In this document: in pieces, positions 15,131-23,454 of the stretch
How positions within the stretch are numbered: position 1 is the stretch's first letter
How the letters are laid out: each line of letters begins with the position of its first letter
From: Bryobacterales bacterium
Lineage (GTDB): Bacteria; Acidobacteriota; Terriglobia; Bryobacterales; Bryobacteraceae
Reading direction: 5' to 3'
Assembly: GCA_003170295.1 (NCBI GenBank)
Contig: PNAJ01000059.1
Coordinates: 89,186-153,185, forward strand
Length of the DNA stretch: 64,000 nt
The notes under the pieces: model-generated
Database searches by the model: none
What the model saw: only the letters and a program-made list of their open reading frames with translations
What the model was told of the DNA's origin: nothing
Made by a program: the position numbers and the translations under genes

Positions 15131-15157
15131 TACCGAGCCGTGACCACAGGGAGCGGT
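15131..15157 (+). repeat. REP repeat, family A (upstream of RAYT)
   Basis: TACCGAGCCGTGACCACAGGGAGCGGT. The ends can pair as ACCG/CGGT and CC/GG around tandem G-A mismatches, an imperfect hairpin as in other REPs. It lies 24 bases upstream of the RAYT start and points the opposite way to the downstream copy. Confidence 0.8.
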
Positions 15158-15208
15158 GTCAGGCTTTCGCGCTAATACCCGAGCCCTTCTCGCCGATTAG
15201 AAACCATC

Positions 15209-15541
15209 ATGTCCACTGGAAAAGGCATCCGCCGCCAGAAGCGAATCGCCTACGTCGGTCCCATCCGGATTTCGTGGGAGGACCAGGGCCAACCGCGCTT
15301 CGCGCTCGCCAAGTGTTTGGATATCTCCGAAGCCGGCGTGCGCATTGAAGCGCCACAACCCGTGCGGATCGGCTCCACCATCCAACTGGCCGCGGAGCGC
15401 ATCAAGCTCGCCGGCTCCGCGACCGTGAAAAACGTGGTCCGCAATGGCAGTAAATATTTGCTGGGCGTCCAATTAAATCGGGCGATGCTCGGCCAAGCGA
15501 TTACCGAAATCGAAAGCCGCCCCTTAGTCTCCGTCCCATAG
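15209..15541 (+). CDS. PilZ-domain protein
   Basis: 110 residues, a single PilZ domain, the classical receptor for cyclic di-GMP. The two binding motifs are visible: the Arg-rich start RRQKRIAYVG (R-x-x-x-R) and LDISEAGVRIEAP (D/N-x-S-x-x-G). No output domain is attached, so it would act by binding a partner. No operon partner is adjacent; the amt gene starts 110 bases downstream with its own upstream elements. Confidence 0.85.
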   Translation: MSTGKGIRRQKRIAYVGPIRISWEDQGQPRFALAKCLDISEAGVRIEAPQPVRIGSTIQLAAERIKLAGSATVKNVVRNGSKYLLGVQLNRAMLGQAITEIESRPLVSVP

Positions 15542-15568
15542 AAAACTTGAATCGCATCCATTAAAAAG

Positions 15569-15603
15569 TTTGACGCACGCGTGCAAAAAATTTGACGCGC
15601 GCG
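15569..15603 (+). promoter_or_regulatory. Tandem TTTGACGC(A/G)CGCG motif upstream of amt
   Basis: TTTGACGCACGCG at 15569 and TTTGACGCGCGCG at 15591 recur with a 22-base period, about two helical turns, ahead of the amt start. A TATACT lies at 15618, but the gap to the nearest TTGACG is 20 bases, longer than a usual sigma-70 spacer. This could be an activator site for nitrogen control; no known consensus matches. Confidence 0.35.
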
Positions 15604-15651
15604 AGCCGAGACTCTCCTATACTGGTTTGTTTACACTTTTGGAGCGTCGCT

Positions 15652-17022
15652 TTGGCGAAAATCAATCTCTCGATTCCATTTTTGTTGCTGACCGCGCTGG
15701 CTTCGGCGCAGCCTGCCGACCTCGAAAAACGATTATCCGATCTCGATAAGGCCGCGAAAGCCGCGCAGAGTGCCGGCGACAACGCCTGGATGCTGGTCAG
15801 CGCCGCGCTGGTGCTGATGATGACAGGCCCCGGCCTCGCTTTGTTTTACGCAGGTCTCGTCCGTCGCAAAAACGTGATCGCCACAATGATGCAGAGCTTC
15901 GTGCTGATGGCGCTGGTCACCGTGATCTGGGCGCTGATCGGCTATAGTTTCGCGTTCGGGGAGGGCCCCACTCCGTTTCTGGGCGGATTCAACTACGCGT
16001 TCCTGCACAACGTCGGCGCGGCGCCTAACGCCGATTATGCGGGTACCATTCCGCAGCAGACGTTCATGATCTATCAATTGATGTTCGCCATAATCACGCC
16101 CGCGCTGATCTCCGGAGCTTTCGCGGAGCGCATGAAATTCTCGGCGCTGCTGCTGTTCATGACGCTATGGATGTTCATCGTCTATTTCCCGATGGCGCAC
16201 ATGGTCTGGGGCAAAGGCGGATTCCTGAATGCGACGCTGGGCGGGAAAATTCCGTGCTTCGATTTCGCGGGCGGCACCGTGGTGCACATCACCTCCGGCG
16301 TTTCGGCGCTGGTCTGCGCGCTGTACCTGGGCAAGCGCAAAGGATATCCGAATGAGCCGATGCGCCCGCACAGCATGGTTCTCGCGACCGTCGGCGCGTG
16401 CCTGCTGTGGGTGGGATGGTTCGGCTTCAACGCCGGATCGGCGCTGGCCGCATCGTCGCTTGCCACCAGCGCATTCGTCGCGACGCATTTCGCGGCAGCG
16501 GCGGCGGCCCTTTCCTGGATGGTCGCTGAATGGATGCACACCGGCAAGCCCAGTGTGCTGGGCGCAATTTCAGGATCGGTCGCGGGATTGGTCGCCATCA
16601 CTCCCGCGTCGGGATTCGTGAAGCCGATGCCGGCGCTGATCATCGGCGCGGCGGCGGGCGTGGTTTGTTTCCTGATGGCGACGGCGGTGAAGAAGAAATT
16701 CGGATACGACGATTCGCTCGACGCGTTCGGCGTCCACGGCGCTGGCGGTACGCTGGGCGCGCTGCTCACCGGCGTGTTCGCGACCAAGGAAATTAACGAC
16801 GCGCTATCGGGCAAAGCGCTCGGTTGGGCGGATGGAAACGCGGCGCAGATCCTCAATCAGTTAATAGGATGCGCCATCGCGGCCGGCCTGGCGATTGTGG
16901 GCACGTTTCTCATTTTGAAGATTTGCGACGCGTTGATAGGCGTGCGCGCGTCCGAGGATCAGGAAATTGAAGGGCTCGATCTAAGCATGCACGGCGAGGA
17001 AGGATATAATTTCGAGGCGTAG
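15652..17022 (+). CDS. amt: Ammonium transporter Amt
   Basis: 456 residues from a TTG at 15652 with GGAG seven bases upstream; the track start at 15592 is less likely. A signal-like N-terminus (MAKINLSIPFLLLTALASAQ) and a short periplasmic helix precede eleven membrane helices. Family signatures include DNAWMLVSAALVLMMTGPGLALFYAGLVRRKN, the periplasmic aromatic gate region, GGTVVHITSGVSALVCALYLGKRKGYP with one pore His and DAFGVHGAGGTLGALLTG with the other. It conducts ammonium across the inner membrane and is followed by its PII regulator gene. The C-terminal tail EIEGLDLSMHGEEGYNFE is the usual Amt ending that interacts with GlnK. Confidence 0.96.
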   Translation: MAKINLSIPFLLLTALASAQPADLEKRLSDLDKAAKAAQSAGDNAWMLVSAALVLMMTGPGLALFYAGLVRRKNVIATMMQSFVLMALVTVIWALIGYSFAFGEGPTPFLGGFNYAFLHNVGAAPNADYAGTIPQQTFMIYQLMFAIITPALISGAFAERMKFSALLLFMTLWMFIVYFPMAHMVWGKGGFLNATLGGKIPCFDFAGGTVVHITSGVSALVCALYLGKRKGYPNEPMRPHSMVLATVGACLLWVGWFGFNAGSALAASSLATSAFVATHFAAAAAALSWMVAEWMHTGKPSVLGAISGSVAGLVAITPASGFVKPMPALIIGAAAGVVCFLMATAVKKKFGYDDSLDAFGVHGAGGTLGALLTGVFATKEINDALSGKALGWADGNAAQILNQLIGCAIAAGLAIVGTFLILKICDALIGVRASEDQEIEGLDLSMHGEEGYNFEA

Positions 17023-17081
17023 TATCAGTTCCACATGTCAGGTATGGTTTTTTCACCGGGAAGGAGTCGCTTGCGACTGAT

Positions 17082-17724
<643 letters not shown>

Positions 17725-17765
17725 AGGCCGCGAGGAGGATTTAGTGGCCCAAAACGCGAAGATGC

Positions 17766-17875
17766 GCGAAAACATGGGGACTGACCACTCTGTCCCAAGG
17801 CGGCCGCGGTCGTTCGCGAAAACGGACTTCTGTTCGGCGCCGGGTGGACAGAGCGGTCTGTCCCCATGTTTTCGC
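17766..17875. repeat. Large inverted repeat between glnB and glnD
   Basis: GCGAAAACATGGGGACTGACCACTCTGTCC (17766-17795) and GGACAGAGCGGTCTGTCCCCATGTTTTCGC (17846-17875) are inverted with two mismatches over 30 bases, spaced by 50. The right arm includes the ATG used for glnD in the ORF track. It could form a strong hairpin between the two cotranscribed genes or work as a dispersed repeat of a third family. Confidence 0.75.
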
Positions 17876-17907
17876 CCCGTCCACAAAGTTCGTACGGCCA
17901 AAAAATT

Positions 17908-20223
17908 GTGACCGATAACTCAGTTGACGCAACTCTCTCCGCGCGCTCCGCAGCCGTGGAGGAACGCGTCCGCCAAGCTTACTCCGCCAGCCTGGAGCCC
18001 AAATTTCCCTCCGGTCTCACCCTCGTTGCCGTAGGCGGATTCGGCCGCCGCGAGTTGTATCCCCACTCCGACGTCGACCTTCTTATCTTGATTGACTCTG
18101 AACCCTCCGTAATAAAAGAGACTCTGTCGATTTTCCTGCAACGCCTTTGGGATTCAGGCTTGCGCCCCAGCCATTCCGTCCACACCGTCGCCGAGTGCAC
18201 CACCGAGCACGAACAGAACGCGGAGCTGACCATCAGCCTTCTCGACCGCCGCCGCCTGGCGGGCGACGCTCAACTGTTCGATGCTCTCGACCAGAAATTT
18301 CGTGCATTCATTGAGAAGCGTGGCGAGGCCGTGGCCCGCCAGCTCGCCGCTCTTGCGCATGCCAGGCGGGCGAAATATCAGAACACCATCTATCATCTCG
18401 AACCCAATGTGAAAGATACGCCGGGAGGCCTGCGCGACCTGCAGACTGTGCGCTGGCTAGCCGTGTTGCATCCGCGCGATATTCCGCGCGGCCTCGACCA
18501 CGCGTTCGATTTTCTGAGCGGCGTGCGCATCAGCCTGCATCAGGCGGCCGGGCGCGATCAAAATGTCCTCAGCTTCGATGAGCAGGAGTCGTTAAGCGAA
18601 AACCCCGCCGCGCTGATGCGCGATTACTATCGCCACGCGAGACTTGTGGATCGCGCCGCGCGCTACGCCATCGAACGCGCGTCGGAGCAGCCGGGCAGCC
18701 TGCTGGGACGCTTTCACGATTGGCGTTCGCGACTGTCGACCACCGAGTTCAGTGTGGTGAGGGATCAGGTCCTCCTGCGATCGAGCAATATTTTGCCGGC
18801 CGATTTGAGCCTGTTCGCGTTTACGGCGCGGCACCAGTTGCGGCTTGCGCCCGATACCGTGGAACGTTTGCACGGCTTTGTGCCGAAGGCAGGCTGGGAC
18901 GATTGGAAAAAGCTTCTCTCGCTGCCTCATGCCTCGTTCGGATTGCGTGCCATGCAGGAGTGCGGCGCGCTGCCCGCGGTGCTGCCTGAGTGGCGCTACA
19001 TCGAGTTTTTAGTGGTGCGCGATTTTTATCATCGCTACACCGTGGATGAACACACGCTGGTGGCCATCGACTCTTTGGAATTGGTGAAGGACGGCCGTTT
19101 TGCGGGACTCTTCGAGGAAATCCAGGAAAAAGCGCTGGCGCGCTTCGCGCTTCTGATCCACGACATCGGCAAAGGGTCCGGGCATGAGCACGTTACCGAA
19201 TCGCTGCGTATCGCGCGGGTGCTGCTGGAGCGATTGGGTGCGGCTGGCCCGGATCGCGCCACCGTTGAGTTTCTCGTGGAAAAACATCTGGTGCTGTCGG
19301 GCGTGATGGCGTCGCGCGACCTCTCCGACTCCTCTACAGCTCGATTGTTATCGGCCCAGGTAGAAACCATCGAGCGGCTGAAGCTGCTCACCATGCTGAC
19401 GTATGCCGATATCAGCGCGGTGAATCCGCAAGCCATGACGCCGTGGCGTTTGGAGCAGCTCTGGCGCGCCTATTTGCTGGCGTATGAGGAGCTGACGCGC
19501 GAATTGGGAACCGAGCGTATCCACGACGCACCGGGCATGGAGCCGGAGCGCGCGCAATTTTTAGAGGGCTTGCCGACCCGGTATCTGCGCACCCATAACG
19601 CGGCGGAGATCGACGAACATTTCGCACTCGCGCGGCAGCTTCAATCCAGGCCGCTTGCGATTGAGATCGTGCCGGAGCGCGGCGCTTATCGCTTGACCCT
19701 GCTCACGCGCGATCGTCCCGCGTTGTTTGCGCCGGTGGCCGGAGCGATCTCCAGCTTCGGGCTGAATATTCTGAAGGCCGAGGCGTTTTCGAACGCGGCC
19801 GGAGTGGCCGTCGATACGTTCACGTTTTCCGATCCGCACCGTGCGCTCGAATTGAATCCTCCGGAAGTCGACCGCTTGCGCGGCATCGTGCGCAAGGTGG
19901 TCGAAGGAAAACAGGACGCCACGAAATTGTTGCGCGGAAGGCCGAAGCCTCTGCTGTCATCGCGCGCCCGCTTGAAACCGCGCGTCGCGTTCAATAATGA
20001 AGCGTCGGAAACCGCGACGCTGATCGAGATTGTCGCCGAGGATCGTCCCGGATTGCTGTACGATCTGGCGCGCGCGATCACCGAGGAGGGCTGTAATATC
20101 GAGGTCGTGCTGATCGATACGGAAGCACATAAGGCGCTCGACGTTTTCTACGTCAGCAAAATCGCGGGCGCGATCGAGGGCCGGCTGAAAAAAGCTCTGA
20201 TCGCCGCGTGCATCGGATCATGA
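17908..20223 (+). CDS. glnD: Bifunctional PII uridylyltransferase/uridylyl-removing enzyme GlnD
   Basis: The track ATG at 17866 lies within an inverted-repeat arm, so the GTG at 17908 (771 residues) may be the real start; neither has a clear ribosome-binding site. The domains appear in the family order: nucleotidyltransferase motif GGFGRRELYPHSDVDLLIL, the helical linker, an HD hydrolase motif HDIGKGSGHEHV, and two C-terminal ACT domains (YRLTLLTRDRPALFAPVAGAI and LIEIVAEDRPGLLYDLARAI). It adds and removes UMP on PII in response to glutamine. Its place just after the PII gene makes a compact nitrogen-sensing unit with amt. Confidence 0.95.
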   Translation: MTDNSVDATLSARSAAVEERVRQAYSASLEPKFPSGLTLVAVGGFGRRELYPHSDVDLLILIDSEPSVIKETLSIFLQRLWDSGLRPSHSVHTVAECTTEHEQNAELTISLLDRRRLAGDAQLFDALDQKFRAFIEKRGEAVARQLAALAHARRAKYQNTIYHLEPNVKDTPGGLRDLQTVRWLAVLHPRDIPRGLDHAFDFLSGVRISLHQAAGRDQNVLSFDEQESLSENPAALMRDYYRHARLVDRAARYAIERASEQPGSLLGRFHDWRSRLSTTEFSVVRDQVLLRSSNILPADLSLFAFTARHQLRLAPDTVERLHGFVPKAGWDDWKKLLSLPHASFGLRAMQECGALPAVLPEWRYIEFLVVRDFYHRYTVDEHTLVAIDSLELVKDGRFAGLFEEIQEKALARFALLIHDIGKGSGHEHVTESLRIARVLLERLGAAGPDRATVEFLVEKHLVLSGVMASRDLSDSSTARLLSAQVETIERLKLLTMLTYADISAVNPQAMTPWRLEQLWRAYLLAYEELTRELGTERIHDAPGMEPERAQFLEGLPTRYLRTHNAAEIDEHFALARQLQSRPLAIEIVPERGAYRLTLLTRDRPALFAPVAGAISSFGLNILKAEAFSNAAGVAVDTFTFSDPHRALELNPPEVDRLRGIVRKVVEGKQDATKLLRGRPKPLLSSRARLKPRVAFNNEASETATLIEIVAEDRPGLLYDLARAITEEGCNIEVVLIDTEAHKALDVFYVSKIAGAIEGRLKKALIAACIGS

Positions 20224-20233
20224 GCTGGACGGC

Positions 20234-20833
20234 ATGACTTGGACAACCTGGTGGATTTTCGTTTGTACGGAAACGGTTTTGTGCCTGACGCCGGGTCCGG
20301 CGGTGTTGTTCGTGTTATCGAGCGCGCTCAAAGCCGGGGCGCGAAAAAGTATCGCGTCGAACCTGGGAATTCTGGCGGCGAACACGGTCTACTTCGGTTT
20401 ATCGGCGACCGGGATCGGCGCGGTGCTGCTGTCCTCGAAATTATTCTTCGCGGTGAAGTGGGTCGGTGCTGCGTATCTGGTGGTGCTCGGATTACGGCTC
20501 TTATTTAGCCATAATGACGTCGTTAAGGCTCCCGAAAACACCTTAAATGACCATAAATCGCACCATCTGTTTTTCGACGGTTTTATGCTCCAGATGTCGA
20601 ATCCAAAGGCAATTGTGTTCTTTTCGGCCCTGTTGCCGCAGTTCATCGATCCGCACGCCGCGATCGTTCCGCAAATCGTGATTTTGGGCGCAACTTCGGT
20701 GGTCATCGAATTCTCGATTTTGCTCGGCTATGGCATCGCGGGCTCGGCGCTCACGCCACGCTATGCTAGGTGGACGAACCGCGTCGCCGGGGGATTGCTG
20801 ATCGGCGCAGGCGCGGGTCTCGCCACCCGTTAA
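20234..20833 (+). CDS. LysE/RhtB-family amino-acid exporter
   Basis: 199 residues with about six membrane helices. The N-terminus has the family hallmark TPGPAVLFVLSSALKAGARKSIASNLGI, followed by WVGAAYLVVLGLRLLF and the FFDGFMLQMSNPKAIVFFSALLPQFI segment. LysE/RhtB proteins export amino acids or related metabolites; the substrate cannot be told. Its stop codon overlaps the recQ ATG (TAATG), so the two are translationally coupled, a functionally odd pairing. The middle contains CCTTAAATGACCATAA, shared with the modA region. Confidence 0.9.
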   Translation: MTWTTWWIFVCTETVLCLTPGPAVLFVLSSALKAGARKSIASNLGILAANTVYFGLSATGIGAVLLSSKLFFAVKWVGAAYLVVLGLRLLFSHNDVVKAPENTLNDHKSHHLFFDGFMLQMSNPKAIVFFSALLPQFIDPHAAIVPQIVILGATSVVIEFSILLGYGIAGSALTPRYARWTNRVAGGLLIGAGAGLATR

Positions 20834-22347
20834 TGGATCTGTTCAAATTACTGAAAAAACATTGGGGTTATTCGCAATTTCGCCCCAAGCAGCAAGAGAT
20901 TGTAGAGAGCATCCTTGCGGGCCGGGACGTGGCGGCGATCATGCCGACGGGCGGCGGAAAATCGTTGTGCTATCAGCTCCCCGCCGCGGCCATGGACAAG
21001 GTATGTGTTGTGGTGAGCCCGTTAATCGCGCTGATGCAGGATCAGGCCGCGCAACTGTTGCAAGCGGGCATTCCGGCGGCAGTTCTCAATAGTTCCATCG
21101 ATTACGGGGATCAGCGCGACATCATGCGGCAGGCGGAGCGAGGCGAATTGCGGCTGCTTTATTTATCGCCGGAGAGGTTGGTTCGCGACGATGCTTTGGA
21201 GTGGCTGAAACGCGTGCCTGTGGGCTTTTTTGCCATCGATGAAGCACATTGTATTTCCGAGTGGGGCCACGAATTTCGGCCGGAATATCGCAAATTGCGG
21301 GCATTGCGCGACTGGTTTCCCGATATTCCGATCGCTGCGTTTACGGCAAGCGCGACGCGTCCGGTGCGGCACGATATTGTGGCGCAACTGGGGCTGCGCG
21401 ATCCGGCGAAAATCGCGATGAGTTTTCATCGGCCGAATTTGCGCTACATCGTCCACGAATGCGCCGCCCGCGAACAAGACGGGCGCGTCGAAGCGGCGCT
21501 CGAATGGTACACCGAAGGCAACGTGATCGTATACGCGCCGACGGTCAAAGGCGTCGAGGCTACCGCGGTTGCGCTCGAACGGCAGGGGCTTCCGGTAGTC
21601 GCTTATCACGGGCAGATGGATAATAATTCGCGCCGGAAAAATCAGGAAGCCTGGATGACGGGTGAAAAACGAGTGCTGGTGGGCACGCTGGCATTCGGGC
21701 TCGGGATCAATAAACCCGATGTGAGGGCGGTGATTCATCTGGCATTGCCGAAATCGCTGGAACAGTATTACCAGGAGGCGGGACGCGCGGGTCGCGATGG
21801 GCTGGCGGCCGATTGCATTCTTCTGTGGCAGAAACGGGATGCGGGACTGCTGGTGCATTTCATTCAACAGTTGCAGGATGAGGCGGAGAAGAGCAGAGCG
21901 TGGCAGCGGTATCGCGTGATGCGGAGGTTCGTCGAAGGGACCGAATGCAGGCACCGGCAGATCTGTTTATATTTCGGCGAGACGCCGAAGTGGGAGCGGT
22001 GCGATGCGTGCGACATCTGCGGGGCGAAGCCGGAGTGGTTGGAGGAGACTCCGGAGCCTGCGGTGGCGTCTCCATTGGCGGCGGCTGAGTCTCGGAAAGT
22101 TTATAAGAAGAGGATGGTTGAGGCGCTGCCGGGCGACTCGGAATTGCGGGAGAAGTTGCGGACCTGGCGGAGGGAACTGGCGAAGGAGTTGTCGGTCCCG
22201 GCTTATGTGATTTTGCACGATTCGACGATCGATGCATTGTGCCGGCAGGTTCCGTCGACGATTGCGGAGTTGATGGACGTGCAGGGGATCGGGGAGAAGA
22301 AGGCGGAACGGTTTGGTACAGCGATTCTCCGGCTGACTAAAGGCTAG
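20833..22347 (+). CDS. recQ: ATP-dependent DNA helicase RecQ
   Basis: 504 residues from the ATG overlapping the exporter stop. Helicase motifs are clear: QQEIVESILAGRDV, Walker A TGGGKSLCYQLP, DEAH in FAIDEAHCISEWGHEFRPEY, FTASATRPVRHDI, and the C-terminal RecA part with QEAGRAGRDG. A zinc-binding region follows with Cys residues in ECRHRQICLYFGETPKWERCDACDIC. The C-terminal HRDC-like domain is LRTWRRELAKELSVPAYVILHDSTIDALCRQ with PSTIAELMDVQGIGEKKAERFG. The winged-helix part of the RQC domain seems missing or short, so this is a compact RecQ. Confidence 0.94.
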   Translation: MDLFKLLKKHWGYSQFRPKQQEIVESILAGRDVAAIMPTGGGKSLCYQLPAAAMDKVCVVVSPLIALMQDQAAQLLQAGIPAAVLNSSIDYGDQRDIMRQAERGELRLLYLSPERLVRDDALEWLKRVPVGFFAIDEAHCISEWGHEFRPEYRKLRALRDWFPDIPIAAFTASATRPVRHDIVAQLGLRDPAKIAMSFHRPNLRYIVHECAAREQDGRVEAALEWYTEGNVIVYAPTVKGVEATAVALERQGLPVVAYHGQMDNNSRRKNQEAWMTGEKRVLVGTLAFGLGINKPDVRAVIHLALPKSLEQYYQEAGRAGRDGLAADCILLWQKRDAGLLVHFIQQLQDEAEKSRAWQRYRVMRRFVEGTECRHRQICLYFGETPKWERCDACDICGAKPEWLEETPEPAVASPLAAAESRKVYKKRMVEALPGDSELREKLRTWRRELAKELSVPAYVILHDSTIDALCRQVPSTIAELMDVQGIGEKKAERFGTAILRLTKG

Positions 22348-22405
22348 GGATTCAAGAACTTAGCGGTTTCAGTCGGGAAAGAGGCGTCGGCGCGCGGGTT
22401 ACGAT

Positions 22406-23254
22406 GTGCGCGTGAATGCGGCTATTTTGTTTTTGACGATGTTGATGCAAACGAGCACGGAGACTTGGGTGAACGCGCCTCGTCCACTGCAGGTGAGCAA
22501 TCTGAATCACTTCGTGGATGCGGCGAATGCGGTGATGTACAAAAGCGGCGCGGCGCAGTTGATTCGCGAGACGATCGGGATTGAGCCGGGCGACCTTACC
22601 TTCGTGATCCATGCGGTGCGGTGGAGCGATGGCGGCGAAATCGTCAAGCAGAACTGGTATGTATTTCATTCCGGGCAGTGGAGCGATGCGCAGTTTGCGA
22701 CGATGAAGCGGATTTACGGTCGCAAGCAGATCTGGTTTCTGTACCTGCAATTCAACGCTCATTCCTCGGTCAATACGACGTATGTGATCGAGACGAAGAA
22801 GAAAACCGCGGCGTATTTCGATCATTTACAGCAAACGGCGGGGCTGTTCGGAGTGAACATGCCGATGGCGGGTGAGGCGCGAAACATCTGGAACGCCAAG
22901 CTGGTGGACATTCCGTACGTGCCGTCGGATGTGGTGATTGGCGGCGTGACGTTCGACGACGAGGGGCTCTCGTGGATCGATTTTAGCGCGGCGGTTCCTG
23001 TCTCGAAAACGCCGGGGATGTTCGCGGTGGTGGATTTGTATTTTCGTCCGACGGATATCAAGGGGCTGGGGTTTAGCTCGTGGCCCCATGCGGTAGAGGG
23101 GGTGAGGGTGGGGAATCGGCCGTTGAAGAATATTTTGCTGGGGGTGGGGTGGGGTCCGATGTATGGAGGTGTCGTGGTGGGCGGTGGGACGTACACGTAT
23201 TCGTTCGGGGTGAATATTTCGGCTAGTGCGGCGGTTAGTGCGGTGAAGAAGTGA
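22406..23254 (+). CDS. Secreted protein of unknown function
   Basis: 282 residues from a GTG. A signal peptide, AAILFLTMLMQTSTE, precedes a mature part rich in aromatic and Gly residues. Notable phrases are FVIHAVRWSDGGEIVKQNWYVFHSGQW and WGPMYGGVVVGGGTYTYSFGVNISA; the Gly/Tyr-rich C-terminus suggests beta structure. I recognise no family. No neighbour suggests a role; recQ lies upstream in the same direction and a repeat region downstream. Confidence 0.6.
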   Translation: MRVNAAILFLTMLMQTSTETWVNAPRPLQVSNLNHFVDAANAVMYKSGAAQLIRETIGIEPGDLTFVIHAVRWSDGGEIVKQNWYVFHSGQWSDAQFATMKRIYGRKQIWFLYLQFNAHSSVNTTYVIETKKKTAAYFDHLQQTAGLFGVNMPMAGEARNIWNAKLVDIPYVPSDVVIGGVTFDDEGLSWIDFSAAVPVSKTPGMFAVVDLYFRPTDIKGLGFSSWPHAVEGVRVGNRPLKNILLGVGWGPMYGGVVVGGGTYTYSFGVNISASAAVSAVKK

Positions 23255-23271
23255 ACGCCCGCTGAGAGCCG

Positions 23272-23432
23272 GCGGCAGGGCATGGCCCTGCCCCACATCA
23301 AGAGGACTTTACCGAGCAGGCGGGTTGGTAATCTGCAGCGGGCTGCCACCGCAGAGACGTGCGCGATAAAACCAAGACCGGACGGGCCGACCAGGGGGTC
23401 AGCCGCGGACCGGGGGGTCCGCCCCACCCGGA
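23272..23432. repeat. Intergenic repeat cluster (family B and a GGCAGGGCATGGCCCTGCC palindrome)
   Basis: The 200-base gap holds GGCGGCAGGGCATGGCCCTGCCCCAC near 23273 and two family-B units at 23379-23432 (ACCAGGGGGTCAGCC and GCGGACCGGGGGGTCCGCCCCACCC). A related GGCAGCGCATGGCGCTGCCCCAC occurs at about 56260. Nothing in the gap looks like a gene. Confidence 0.65.
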
Positions 23433-23454
23433 GGGGGAAATGCCTGCACCATTG

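Noticed and set aside
15592-15623. TTGACG...TATACT as a sigma-70 promoter for amt
   Set aside because: The 20-base spacer is too long for a confident call; kept only as part of a possible regulatory region.
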